Source: Rhodanobacter sp. FDAARGOS 1247 (GTDB taxonomy: Bacteria > Pseudomonadota > Gammaproteobacteria > Xanthomonadales > Rhodanobacteraceae). From it: 64,000 bases of DNA. Every line of letters starts with the position of its first letter. Position 1 is the first letter of the stretch. The stretch is from positions 992,001-1,056,000 of the forward strand of contig NZ_CP069535.1 of the NCBI RefSeq assembly GCF_016889805.1, written 5' to 3'. Shown one piece after another: positions 25,402-34,085 of this stretch. The translations under genes and the position numbers were made by a program. Under the pieces are notes generated by a model. It saw nothing but the letters and a program-made list of their open reading frames with translations. It did not search any database and was not told the origin of the DNA.

Positions 25402-26564
25402 GGCGCTGTCCCGATCAGGCGAAATCCCTGCGTCGTATTCCAGGCCACGAAGGCCTGGCCCGACTTCGTCAGCAACTGCGGTGAGCCGACCGCGCCGCCG
25501 CTGTGCGCGATGGCGCGTTCCGCGTCGAAGTGCGCGCCGTTGTCGGTCGAGCGGCGCAGCATCAGCGTGTAGCCATCCGCGCCGACCTGGTTCCACACCA
25601 CCCACACGGTGTGGCCGTGCACGGCCACGTCGGCGTGGCTGGCACCGGCGGCGGCGATCGTCGTCGCGTGCTGCGGCGGGTGGCCGGGATCGAGCTGGCC
25701 GTAGTGGATCGTGGGCGCGCTCTTCGCCTCGTACCACACCGCGTGGCGGACACCGTCAGCGCCGATCGCCAGGCCGGGGCCGTGGTGCGGGCAGCCGGCG
25801 ATATGCCATTCGCTGAAAGTGGCGCGCCGGACCGTGCTGTCCTGGCCGTCCGTGCGCAACACGGCATAGGCGTGGTCGCGGATGTTGTCGCCGTAGATGC
25901 TGCGGAAGAACGCCGCGACGTGCCCGTCGGGCGCACGCGCCAGCGCGATGCGGCAGCATTCGCAACTCTGGTCGACCAGCTTGCGCTCGGGCACGAAGCT
26001 GGCGCCGCCGTCCTCCGACCAGCTGTAGTAGACCGCGGCGCCGAGGTAGGGCTTGTTCGCACCGTCGGCTGCGACCAGGTCGCGCTTGTCGATCCAGGCG
26101 ATCACGATGCGGCCCTTGCCGTCCACCGCCAGCGCGTCGAAGCGGTGGGTGATCTCGGCATGGTCATGATGCACGGTGAGCGGTTCGCTGAAATGCTCGC
26201 CGCGATCCGTCGAACGGGCGAAGCGCACGAAACCGGTCCACGGCGCGGTGCGCGGCTGCGACCAGCTCACGTAGATCTCGTCGTGGGGACCGAAGGCGAG
26301 TTTCGGCCGGTTCTCGCCTTCGGCATAGATGCGTTCCGCCACGGCGTTCACCTCGACCGGCGCGCTCAGCGTGCGGCCGCCGTCATCGGAGTGGCGCAGC
26401 CGCACGTGACCGTCCGCCGCGTCCACCACGTACAGCCGGCCGTGACTGTCGAACGCGGCGCTGGCGCCAAGCTCGGGGCCCTTGGGCATGTCCATGTGCA
26501 TGCCGTCGTGGGCGAACAGGGCGGGCGAGAGCAGGCAGAGCAGGGTGATCAGCAGGTGGCGCAT
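25398..26564 (-). CDS. Exported BNR/Asp-box beta-propeller protein (sialidase-like fold)
   Basis: 388 aa from the ATG at 26564. Signal peptide (residues 1-19, ending ALFAHDG), then a His/Met-rich start (HDGMHMDMP). At least four Asp-box motifs (S-x-D-x-G-x-x-F/T) are visible: HSDDGGRTL, RSTDRGEHF, SWSEDGGASF and RRSTDNGAHF, which give a sialidase-type beta propeller. A CECCR cluster near residue 200 is unusual. Catalytic sialidase residues cannot be confirmed, so enzymatic activity is not claimed. Second gene of the operon with the TonB receptor and thioredoxin-fold protein. Confidence 0.8.
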   Translation of the reverse strand: MRHLLITLLCLLSPALFAHDGMHMDMPKGPELGASAAFDSHGRLYVVDAADGHVRLRHSDDGGRTLSAPVEVNAVAERIYAEGENRPKLAFGPHDEIYVSWSQPRTAPWTGFVRFARSTDRGEHFSEPLTVHHDHAEITHRFDALAVDGKGRIVIAWIDKRDLVAADGANKPYLGAAVYYSWSEDGGASFVPERKLVDQSCECCRIALARAPDGHVAAFFRSIYGDNIRDHAYAVLRTDGQDSTVRRATFSEWHIAGCPHHGPGLAIGADGVRHAVWYEAKSAPTIHYGQLDPGHPPQHATTIAAAGASHADVAVHGHTVWVVWNQVGADGYTLMLRRSTDNGAHFDAERAIAHSGGAVGSPQLLTKSGQAFVAWNTTQGFRLIGTAP

Positions 26565-26583
26565 GAATGCTCCTCGGGTTTTG

Positions 26584-26684
26584 CTCCTCCCCCTGCTTTC
26601 AGGGGGAGGTTGGGAGGGGGTGCTTTTGACTTTGGCGATCAAGAGCGACCCCACCCCAACCCTCCCCTGCGAGCAGGGGAGGGA
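26584..26684. repeat. Inverted pair of family-B hairpin repeats (REPIN-like)
   Basis: A hairpin at 26584-26621 (CTCCTCCCCCTGC, then GCTTTCAGGGGGAGG and a GGGAGGGGG tail) and a second at 26647-26684 (ACCCCACCCCAACC, CCCTCCCCTGC, GCAGGGGAGGG) are inverted copies of one another, about 25 bases apart. They lie between the TonB receptor gene and the BNR gene. Confidence 0.85.
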
Positions 26685-26711
26685 GTATCGCGCGCGGGGT
26701 CCGGCAGTTCT

Positions 26712-28967
26712 TCACAACTCCCAGCGCAGCTCGCCGAACCAGGTGCGGCCAGCGTAGGGATGGTAGACCCAGTAACGTTCGTTGGTCAGGTTGTCGACGC
26801 CGAGCGCGGCGGTCCAGCCGGGCGCGAAGGACCAGCGCAGCCGGGCGTCGGCTACGGTGAAGCGGCTTACCGCGCCGTAGCTGTCGACGTGGTCGCTGTT
26901 GTCCAGCGTGCCGTACTGGCGGCCGGAATGGCGGATGCCCAGCGAGGCGTCCCATTGCGGCGCGAAGCGGTAATCGGCGAACACGCTGGCGCGGATTTTC
27001 GGGATGCGCGGGAACAGCTTGCCGTTGGCCAGCGGATACTGGCTGTCGTCCAGGGTGCGGGCGTTGTTGAAGGCCACGCTGGCCTGCATGTCGAGTCCAT
27101 CCAGCCACAGGTTGGTGAGGGTGATCTCGCCCTCGAGCCCGCGGCTGCGCATGCGGTCGATGTTCTGCACGCTGGTGACGGTGGGGGTGACGGTGATGTC
27201 GGTCTGCGAGTACAGCGAATCGGCGATGCGGTCCTGGTACAGCGAAATGCGCCAGTGGCCGTTTTCCAGGTGGCGGTTCAGCGTGAGGTCGGTGGATTCG
27301 TCGATCTCGGGCCGAAGGTTCGGATTGTTGTTGACGATCGCATTGGCCGACAGGCTGCCCTGGAACAGTTCGTTCACGGTCGGGTAGCGCACTGCCTTGC
27401 CATGGGCCAGGCGCAGTTCCCAGTCTTCGGCGAAGTCCCAGCTCAGCGCGGCCTTGGGCGAGAAGTCGGTGCGTCGGCGGTCGGCGTAGCGCAGCGTGGT
27501 GTTGCCGTTGCCGCGCAGGCCGTCGTAGGCCCGCCATTGTTCCAGCCGGCCGCCCAGGGTCAGCGCCCATGCATCGGCGAAACTCCATACATCCTGCAGG
27601 TACAGCGCGCGGGTCTGGCTGCGGCCACCGAATGCGCTGACCAGCGTGCCGTCGGCATCGCCCAGCCAGTGGCTGGCGTTGCGCAGCTGGCTGTCCAGCA
27701 CGTAACGATCGGCATGGATGCCGGCGTACAGCATGTGACGATCACCGATGGGGCCGGAGCTGCGCAGGTCGAGGGTGTCCCAGCCCGAGCCGGCCTTGTT
27801 GGCGACCGTGCCCGGGCCGTTGACGGGGCGGCCCGGTTCGGCGTTGTTCGCGCTGCCGGCCAGCGAGCGCAGGAAGTCGTAGTGGCTGGCCACCGCGGTC
27901 CAGCGCCAGCCGTTGTCGAGATGGCCGTTCAACTCGATGCCGTACAGCATGTGCGTGTCGCTGGCCGAGGAAGGCGCCAGGCCGCTGGCCGGCAGCGTCC
28001 AGGTCTGCCCGTCTGCGCTGATGACGCCGCCATCGACCCGGTTGCCGTCGCCATCGCGGATCAGGCTGCGGGTGAAGTCCTCGGCGCGGTTGTGCCACCA
28101 GCCCACGGTGAACAGCGCGGCGACGTGCTCGCCCAGGTCGACGCCGACTTTCAGCTTGGCTTGGTCCTGCACGGTGTGTTCGATGCTGTTGGCGCCGTAG
28201 ACCAGCCGCGCGCTGCCGTTCGGGTTGCGATCAGCGGTGGCGCCGGTCACCGGCACGGCCAGGGCGGGGTCGCCACCGGCCCGGGCCGTGGCGTACTGCA
28301 TCGGTTGGCCGCGGTTGTCGAGTCGGCTGTATTCGAGCAGCCAGCTCCAGCGGCCCTGCTTGTTGCCCAGCGTGGCGGCGGCTTGGTGACCGTTGTAGTG
28401 GCCGCCGGCGCCGTACGCGTCACGGTAGTCCTGGCTGAAGAACTGGGTGCTCACGCTGGCGGTCAGCCGCTGCGGCAGCACGGTGTGGATCAGCACGGTG
28501 CTGCCCAGCGAATTGCCCGGATACAGCGCGGAATAGGGGCCGTACAGGATGTCGACGGCGCCGATTTCCTGCGGCGCCACCATACCCCAGCGCGGTGCGC
28601 CGTCCCAGCCGTTGGTCATCAGGTTGGACAGCAGCAGGCCGTCGGCATAGACCAGGCTGCGTGCGCTTTGCAGGGTGCCGGCGTTGCGGCCGCTGATCAC
28701 CGCGTTCGGATCGCCGATGTAGCGCTTGCGCACCATCATGTTCGGCGCGTACTTCAGCGCATCGGCGCTCTCGGTGACGTTCTGCTGCTGCAGTTGCGCC
28801 CGCTTTACCCGCACCTGCACGCTGGGTGTCTCCATCACCATGGTGTCGCTGGCGTGCACCGAGACCGGTGTGAGGGTGGTGGTCTGCAAGGCGGTGTCGG
28901 CGGCCGGCAGCGGGCTGGAAGACACCGCGAGTGCGACAGCGCAAAGGCCGAGCGGGAGGGCGTTCAA
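26712..28967 (-). CDS. TonB-dependent outer-membrane receptor
   Basis: About 751 aa, starting from a TTG at 28967, chosen because a signal peptide (LNALPLGLCAVALAVSS, ending PLPAAD) follows at once; the open frame continues upstream without a better start. Plug domain with DALKYAPNMMVRKRYIGD, ISGRNAGTLQSARSLVYADG and VDILYGPYSALYPGNSLG; the C-terminal barrel ends RTWFGELRWEL. Active uptake of a metal chelate, vitamin or other ligand through the outer membrane, energised by TonB. It heads an operon with the BNR propeller and thioredoxin-fold genes. His/Met/Cys clusters in these neighbours hint at copper, but that is inference. Confidence 0.88.
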   Translation of the reverse strand: MNALPLGLCAVALAVSSSPLPAADTALQTTTLTPVSVHASDTMVMETPSVQVRVKRAQLQQQNVTESADALKYAPNMMVRKRYIGDPNAVISGRNAGTLQSARSLVYADGLLLSNLMTNGWDGAPRWGMVAPQEIGAVDILYGPYSALYPGNSLGSTVLIHTVLPQRLTASVSTQFFSQDYRDAYGAGGHYNGHQAAATLGNKQGRWSWLLEYSRLDNRGQPMQYATARAGGDPALAVPVTGATADRNPNGSARLVYGANSIEHTVQDQAKLKVGVDLGEHVAALFTVGWWHNRAEDFTRSLIRDGDGNRVDGGVISADGQTWTLPASGLAPSSASDTHMLYGIELNGHLDNGWRWTAVASHYDFLRSLAGSANNAEPGRPVNGPGTVANKAGSGWDTLDLRSSGPIGDRHMLYAGIHADRYVLDSQLRNASHWLGDADGTLVSAFGGRSQTRALYLQDVWSFADAWALTLGGRLEQWRAYDGLRGNGNTTLRYADRRRTDFSPKAALSWDFAEDWELRLAHGKAVRYPTVNELFQGSLSANAIVNNNPNLRPEIDESTDLTLNRHLENGHWRISLYQDRIADSLYSQTDITVTPTVTSVQNIDRMRSRGLEGEITLTNLWLDGLDMQASVAFNNARTLDDSQYPLANGKLFPRIPKIRASVFADYRFAPQWDASLGIRHSGRQYGTLDNSDHVDSYGAVSRFTVADARLRWSFAPGWTAALGVDNLTNERYWVYHPYAGRTWFGELRWEL

Positions 28968-29094
28968 GCGATACTCTGGATGGGGGTCTAGGGTTGCAAG
29001 GATAGTCCGCTGCCACGCGCACGACAGATGGCGTGTTGTCGCAGCGGGGGACGGCCATGGGATGCACGGACGCGGCGAAAGGTGCCGACGACAC

Positions 29095-29115
29095 GTAGGG
29101 CGGGCAATGCCCGCC
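29095..29115 (+). repeat. GTAG-headed REP hairpin (family A), copy 1
   Basis: GTAG followed by GGCGGGC, AAT and GCCCGCC: a perfect 7-bp stem with 3-base loop. The GTAG head is the form typical of REPs linked to RAYT transposases in gammaproteobacteria. Confidence 0.8.
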
Positions 29116-29138
29116 GGCTCTTGCGGTTCCGGGAAAGC

Positions 29139-29155
29139 GGCGGGCAATGCCCGCC
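29139..29155. repeat. REP hairpin (family A), copy 2
   Basis: GGCGGGC-AAT-GCCCGCC identical in stem and loop to copy 1, 24 bases downstream. It lies just past the stop codon of the response-regulator gene (minus strand). No GTAG/CTAC head is seen on this copy. Confidence 0.75.
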
Positions 29156-29161
29156 CCGCGA

Positions 29162-29746
29162 TCAGTCTTCCCGGTCGGGACGTTCGCGCACCGGGTGCTT
29201 GCTCAGCTTGCGCTGCAGGGTGCGCCGGTGCATGCCGAGGCGGCGGGCGGTTTCGGAGATGTTGCCGTCGCATTCGGTCAGCACGCGCTGGATGTGTTCC
29301 CACTCCAGTCGGCGCAGGGCAAGCGGCTGTTCCGGTGTGTCGGGCAGGTCGGCGTCGTCGGTTTCGCTGTCGCCATCGAGCAGGGCGCGCACCACGGCAT
29401 CGGCGTCGACCGGCTTGGCCAGGTAGTCGTGTGCACCGCGCTTGATCGCCTCCACCGCAGTGGCGATCGAGGCGTAGCCGGTCAGCAGCAGCACGCGCAG
29501 GTCGGGCACCAGGGTGTGCAGCTCGGGGATCAGGCGCAGGCCGTTTTCTTCGCCCAGCTTGAGGTCGAGCACGCAGTAGCGCGGATGGTGCCGGCGCGTC
29601 AGTGCGCGGGCCTCGTCGAAATTGCTGGCGGTGATCACCTCGAAGCCGCGCGAGCCCAGCGCACGCGCCAGTACGCGCAGGAAGGTGGCATCGTCGTCGA
29701 CCAGCAGCAGCGGGCGCGCCGTGGCAGCTTGGGGCAACTCGGTCAT
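29162..29746 (-). CDS. regA: RegA/PrrA/ActR-type response regulator
   Basis: 194 aa from the ATG at 29746. Receiver with LLVDDD, YCVLDLKLGEENG (phospho-acceptor Asp) and HDYLAKP. The C-terminal Fis-type helix-turn-helix (HIQRVLTECDGNISETARRLGMHRRTLQRKL) closely matches the RegA family, including GNISETARRLGMHRRTLQRKL split across helices 2 and 3. RegA proteins switch redox-controlled genes (respiration, terminal oxidases). It lies 69 bases downstream of its RegB-type kinase on the same strand. Confidence 0.92.
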   Translation of the reverse strand: MTELPQAATARPLLLVDDDATFLRVLARALGSRGFEVITASNFDEARALTRRHHPRYCVLDLKLGEENGLRLIPELHTLVPDLRVLLLTGYASIATAVEAIKRGAHDYLAKPVDADAVVRALLDGDSETDDADLPDTPEQPLALRRLEWEHIQRVLTECDGNISETARRLGMHRRTLQRKLSKHPVRERPDRED

Positions 29747-29815
29747 CGCGGGGGTCCTGATGGTGATCCAGCGTCCATTCTTGCCGGAAGCGGCGCGACT
29801 TGCACGCACGCCGGG

Positions 29816-31090
29816 CTATTTTTCGGCGATCACCGCCAGCGGCAGGCGCAGGCAGACCCTGGCGCCGCGTCCGGTATTGCCGGCAACCAGCTCGCCATTG
29901 AGTCGCTCCGCCGTGGCTTCGGCCAACGCCAGGCCGATGCCCAGTCCGGCCTGCTTGTGCGAATGGCCCAGCGCGGTGATCTCCGGGTCATCATCGAAGC
30001 CCGGACCGTGATCGCGCACGCACAACTGCAGCCACGGCCCGTCGCGCGAAACCTCCAGGGCGATGGCGTCGGATTGATTGGCGGCCGAAGCGTCGACCGC
30101 GTTGTTGAGCAGGTTGATCAGTGCATGGCGAAGCCCCGGCGGCGTGCGCAGGACCGTGCCCGCCAGCTCCGGATCGAGCGTCACCGTCAGCTCGGCTTCC
30201 GGCCGCAGCAGCTGGAAGCGCTCCAGGCAGCCGTGGATGAACTGGTCCAGCCCCAGTCGCTCCGGTTCCTGCGACAGCTGCGCCTTGCCGAACGCGACCA
30301 TCTCGCGAAGAATCGTGCGGCAGCGATCGACCTGGCTTTCGAGCAGCTCCAGGTCTTCGGACAGCGTGGCTTCGCCGGCGTGTTCGCGGCGCAGTTCCGG
30401 CAGCAGGGTGCGCATCGTCGACAGCGGCGTGTTGAGTTCGTGCGCCGCACCGGCGGCCTGGGTGGCGATCGCCAGGATGCCCTCGTCGCGCAATGCGCGT
30501 TCGCGTATCCGCTGCACCTCGAGTTGCTGCAGGCGCAGGACGCGGGCCAGCCGGCTGATGAAAAATCCCAGCAGCACCGCGCTGATCACGAAGTTCACGC
30601 CCATCCCCGCGACGTGCAACGAGAAGCGGTTCGGTGAATCCCCGTGCATCGACATCGGCAGCGGTACATGCCGGTAAAGCAGCAGCACGTAGGCGATGCC
30701 CGCCAGTGCCGCCACGGCCAGCACCGCCCGCGCCGACAGCGCCGCGGCGCTCAAGGCGATCGGCACCAGCAGCAGGGTGATGAACGGATTGCTGGCGCCG
30801 CCGCTGAAATACAGCAGGTAGCCGAGCACCAGGGTATCGAAGGCGATGTGTCCCACCGCCTCCCACTCGCCGAGCGGCCACGGCTGGGTCAGCCGCCAGG
30901 CGGCGAACACCGAAAACACCGCCAGCACGCCGATGCCGATCAGCAGGGGCAGCAGCGGCACGTTCAGTCGCATCCACCAGGCGCAGACCAGTACCGCCGT
31001 GCTCTGCCCGGCGATGGCGCAGATCCGCAGCCAGGCCAGCGTCCGCGTCAGTGCAAACGGACCGATGCGTTGGGCGGACCGGTGAGGCAT
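29816..31090 (-). CDS. regB: RegB/PrrB-type redox sensor histidine kinase
   Basis: 424 aa. Six predicted membrane segments (residues 20-190) with the fully conserved quinone-sensing motif GGXXNPF (FSGGASNPFITLL). H box AAGAAHELNTPLSTM; a Cys in SQVDRCRTIL at the place of the RegB redox-box cysteine; N box LLNNAVDAS; G1 RDHGPGF; G2 GLGIGLALAEATAERL. RegB senses the quinone pool and Cys redox state and phosphorylates RegA. Catalytic boxes are intact, in contrast to the kinase at 19277. Operon regB-regA. Confidence 0.93.
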   Translation of the reverse strand: MPHRSAQRIGPFALTRTLAWLRICAIAGQSTAVLVCAWWMRLNVPLLPLLIGIGVLAVFSVFAAWRLTQPWPLGEWEAVGHIAFDTLVLGYLLYFSGGASNPFITLLLVPIALSAAALSARAVLAVAALAGIAYVLLLYRHVPLPMSMHGDSPNRFSLHVAGMGVNFVISAVLLGFFISRLARVLRLQQLEVQRIRERALRDEGILAIATQAAGAAHELNTPLSTMRTLLPELRREHAGEATLSEDLELLESQVDRCRTILREMVAFGKAQLSQEPERLGLDQFIHGCLERFQLLRPEAELTVTLDPELAGTVLRTPPGLRHALINLLNNAVDASAANQSDAIALEVSRDGPWLQLCVRDHGPGFDDDPEITALGHSHKQAGLGIGLALAEATAERLNGELVAGNTGRGARVCLRLPLAVIAEK

Positions 31091-31120
31091 GGCGATCTTC
31101 CTGGCTGAATCTGTTCGGGC

Positions 31121-31149
31121 GAAACCCGCCGCATTGCGCGGCGGGTTTC
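31121..31149 (-). terminator. Terminator-like hairpin after the peptide transporter gene
   Basis: GAAACCCGCCGC (31121-31132) and GCGGCGGGTTTC (31138-31149) form a perfect 12-bp stem with loop ATTGC. It begins 10 bases past the transporter stop on the minus strand. No T run follows. Confidence 0.65.
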
Positions 31150-31159
31150 CGTGCTGCGT

Positions 31160-32710
31160 TTACGGCGTGTTGAATTCCTCGCTGCGCACCGGCGGCAGGG
31201 GATTGTTGTTGGTCGCCGCATCGGAGTGGCTGGCCGACAGCTTCTTCATCAACGGAAGCATCGCGAGCGCGATCACCGTACAGGCCACGCCGGCGAAACC
31301 GAGCTTGTTGAACAGCGAGATGTAGATCGGCAGCGAGGCCACCGGATCGGTCAGGTCCTTCGGCACGTGCGCATAGTTGGCGACCACGCTGCCCAGGTAT
31401 TGCGAGACGCCGGAGGCGACGTAGTAGGCGCCCATCATGAACCCGCCCATGCGAGCGGGTACATAGCGGGCGATCATGGCCAGGCCCAGGCCGCTCACCA
31501 GCAATTCGCCGAGCGAGTAGAAGCCGTATCCCCACACCATGGTCCACGATGACACCTGGCCTTCCACCGCGAAGCGGGCGCCCAGGCCGTACATGAAATA
31601 GCCGATCGCCACGGCGGCGAAACCCCAGGCGAACTTGGCGGCGATCGAAGGATTCTTGCCCATGCGGCCCATCGCGTTGTACGCAAACACCAGCACCGGG
31701 CTGAGCACCACGATCCAGATCGCGTTGAGGTTCTGGAACTGTTCGGGAATCCAGTTGAACAGGTGCCAGCCGAACACGTCGAACGAGAGGTTCACGTTCT
31801 TCTGGGCAAACAGGTTCAGCGAGGTGGACATCTGCTGGTAGAAGATGAAGAAGAAGATCGTCTGCACCACCAGCACCAGGGCGGCGATCAGGCCGGCGCG
31901 TTCGTCGCGATGGCTGGAGTTGATCAGGTGGCCGAAGATGCACAGCAGCACCACGCCGGCGCCATACACGCAGATGCGCGCGACCATCTCGTTGTTCAGA
32001 ATGAACGCCGACACGAACACCATGACCAGTCCACCACCCAGCACCGCGGCCAGGCGCTTGAAATTGACCGGTGCGTCGTCGGCGGGTGAGCCGATGTGTT
32101 TCAGCGCGCGGCTCATCAGCGCGTAGTTGACCAGGCCGAGCAGCAGGCCGATGGCGCACACGCCGAAAGCCGTGTGCCAGCCCCAGTCGTTGCCGTAGCG
32201 CTCGCCAACGTAGTCGCGAATCCACGGCGTTGCGGTCATCGAGATCATCGATCCGATGTTCACCGCCATGTAGTAGATGGTGAAAGCGCTGTCGATCTTG
32301 GTGTCGTCGCCCTCATAGATCTTGCGCACCAGGTTGCCGGCGTTGGGCTTGAAAAAGCCGTTGCCGACGATGATCACGCCCAGCGCGATGTACAGGAAAC
32401 TGGCGTTTTCGGTGGGAATCCACAGCAGCGCGTAGCCCAGCATCAGCACGATGGCGCCCATGCGCATGGTGCGGCGGGTGCCGATCAGGGTGTCGCCGAT
32501 CCAGCCGCCGATCGCCGGCGTCACATAGATCAGCGCAGCCGCCGCGCCCCACACCAGGTTTGCCTTGGTGTCGACGAAACCCAGCTTCTTCATCATGTAG
32601 GTGACCATCAACACCTGCATGCCGTAGAAGCCGAAGCGCTCCCACATTTCGATCAGGAAGACGGTGGTGAACGACTTCGTCTGCGAGACGGGCGGGTTCT
32701 GGGTTGCCAT
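31160..32710 (-). CDS. POT/PTR-family proton-coupled peptide transporter
   Basis: 516 aa, about 12-14 membrane segments. The N-terminal EXXERFXYYG-type motif is present as EMWERFGFYGMQ, which couples proton and peptide movement; GGWIGDTLIGTRRTM is the MFS A loop, and GNGFFKPNAGNLVRKIYE is the PTR signature. Imports di- and tripeptides, perhaps linked in this organism to the several exported peptidases. Single gene with its own terminator-like hairpin. Confidence 0.93.
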   Translation of the reverse strand: MATQNPPVSQTKSFTTVFLIEMWERFGFYGMQVLMVTYMMKKLGFVDTKANLVWGAAAALIYVTPAIGGWIGDTLIGTRRTMRMGAIVLMLGYALLWIPTENASFLYIALGVIIVGNGFFKPNAGNLVRKIYEGDDTKIDSAFTIYYMAVNIGSMISMTATPWIRDYVGERYGNDWGWHTAFGVCAIGLLLGLVNYALMSRALKHIGSPADDAPVNFKRLAAVLGGGLVMVFVSAFILNNEMVARICVYGAGVVLLCIFGHLINSSHRDERAGLIAALVLVVQTIFFFIFYQQMSTSLNLFAQKNVNLSFDVFGWHLFNWIPEQFQNLNAIWIVVLSPVLVFAYNAMGRMGKNPSIAAKFAWGFAAVAIGYFMYGLGARFAVEGQVSSWTMVWGYGFYSLGELLVSGLGLAMIARYVPARMGGFMMGAYYVASGVSQYLGSVVANYAHVPKDLTDPVASLPIYISLFNKLGFAGVACTVIALAMLPLMKKLSASHSDAATNNNPLPPVRSEEFNTP

Positions 32711-33009
32711 AGATTTTCCGTGCGGGTTTCAGACCATGGCGGCGTGCTGGCACGCGCCTTCGGCATGTGATCCTGAACGGACCACAACCGACGAAGCCTA
32801 ACCCATCCGCCGGCAGGGTGTAGCTGCACTGCGACATGACAGGCAGGCACCGCAGGTGCTTGGGAGGGCAGCGCGGGCCGTGTACGGGCGGCTGCTTGTG
32901 GCATCATCAGGCGCCTGCCATCACCGCTTCCCGGAGCCCGGCTCACCATGCCCCAACCCGATTCCACCCCGTCAGCACAGCGACCACCGGCCGGATGGCG
33001 GGTCCGCTG

Positions 33010-33384
33010 ATGGCCGCCGAAGGTTTTCGTGGTCCGAAGCAGGTCTGGAACGCATTCCGCTGGTCGATGAAGGGCTTGCGCGCTGGCTGGAAACACGAGG
33101 CGTCCTTTCGCCTGGAAGCCTGTCTGGCCATCGTGATGGTGCCGCTGGGCCTGTGGCTGGGCCATGGCGGCCTGGAGAAGTTCGCGCTGATCCTGGCCCC
33201 GTTGCTGGTGCTGTCGGCCGAACTGCTGAACTCGGCGATCGAGGCGGTGGTCGACAAGGTCAGCCCGGAATTCAACGAACTGGCCGGGCGCGCCAAGGAC
33301 ATGGGCTCGGCCGCGGTGTTCGTGCTGCTGATGCTGGTGGTGCTGAGCTGGGCGCTGATCCTGCTGCCGCGCTGGCTCGGCTAG
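33010..33384 (+). CDS. dgkA: Diacylglycerol kinase DgkA
   Basis: 124 aa from the ATG at 33010; the in-frame ATG at 32995 is also possible. Three membrane segments and the family signature LSAELLNSAIEAVVDKV, with KGLRAGWKHEASFRLE at the N terminus. This small trimeric membrane enzyme phosphorylates diacylglycerol to phosphatidic acid, recycling lipid left by membrane-derived glycan synthesis. The 300 bases between the peptide transporter and this gene hold no other supported feature. Confidence 0.93.
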   Translation: MAAEGFRGPKQVWNAFRWSMKGLRAGWKHEASFRLEACLAIVMVPLGLWLGHGGLEKFALILAPLLVLSAELLNSAIEAVVDKVSPEFNELAGRAKDMGSAAVFVLLMLVVLSWALILLPRWLG

Positions 33385-33467
33385 CTGTCCCTTCACTCCG
33401 TGCCGACACGATGGCGGTGTCACGCATGGGATGATCGAATGAATCCTGCAACGGACCGGAGCCATCC

Positions 33468-34085
33468 ATGAAGACCCTGCGCCATCTCGTATTGCTGTTG
33501 CTCGTGGTCATGCTGTCGGGCTGTGGCTACAACGCCATCCAGAAGCAGGACGAGGCGGTCAAGGCCGCCTGGTCCGAAGTGCTCAACCAGTACCAGCGGC
33601 GTGCCGACCTGGTGCCGAACCTGGTCAACACGGTCAAGGGCTACGCCCAGCACGAGGAGAAGGTCTTCGTCGAGGTGACCGAGGCCCGTGCCAAGGTGGG
33701 CAGCCTGCAGGTCAACGCCGACTCGCTCAACGATCCGCAGAAGCTGCAGCAGTTCCAGGCCGCCCAGGGCGAGCTGGGCAATGCGCTGTCGCGGCTGATG
33801 GTGGTCAGCGAGAACTACCCGCAGCTGAAGGCCGACGGCCTGTTCCAGAACCTGCAGGCGCAGCTGGAAGGTACCGAGAACCGGGTTACCGTGGCACGCA
33901 ACCGCTATGTGCAGTCGGTGCAGGAATACAACAGCATGATCCGCACCTTTCCCAACAACATGACCGCGAAGATCTTCGGCTACCAGGTCAAGCCGAACTT
34001 CAGCGTGCAGAACGAACAGGCCATCTCCACGGCACCGAAGGTCGACTTCGGCACCACCGCACCGGCGCCAGCGGCGACGCACTGA
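33468..34085 (+). CDS. lemA: LemA family lipoprotein
   Basis: 205 aa. The N-terminal signal ends at a lipobox (VVMLSGC), so it is probably lipid-anchored. LemA core: QKQDEAVKAAWSEVLNQYQR, RADLVPNLVNTVKGYA and the later SENYPQLKADGLFQNLQAQL. First gene of a trio with two TPM-domain proteins; the ends overlap by one base (TGATG). LemA proteins are thought to work with TPM partners at the envelope, with unclear biochemical role. Confidence 0.92.
   Translation: MKTLRHLVLLLLVVMLSGCGYNAIQKQDEAVKAAWSEVLNQYQRRADLVPNLVNTVKGYAQHEEKVFVEVTEARAKVGSLQVNADSLNDPQKLQQFQAAQGELGNALSRLMVVSENYPQLKADGLFQNLQAQLEGTENRVTVARNRYVQSVQEYNSMIRTFPNNMTAKIFGYQVKPNFSVQNEQAISTAPKVDFGTTAPAPAATH

Noticed and set aside
25503..28991. 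1162-codon plus-strand open frame
   Set aside because: Antisense to the BNR and TonB receptor genes, which have signal peptides and clear family motifs. The product is low-complexity and has no domain; high GC makes stops rare.
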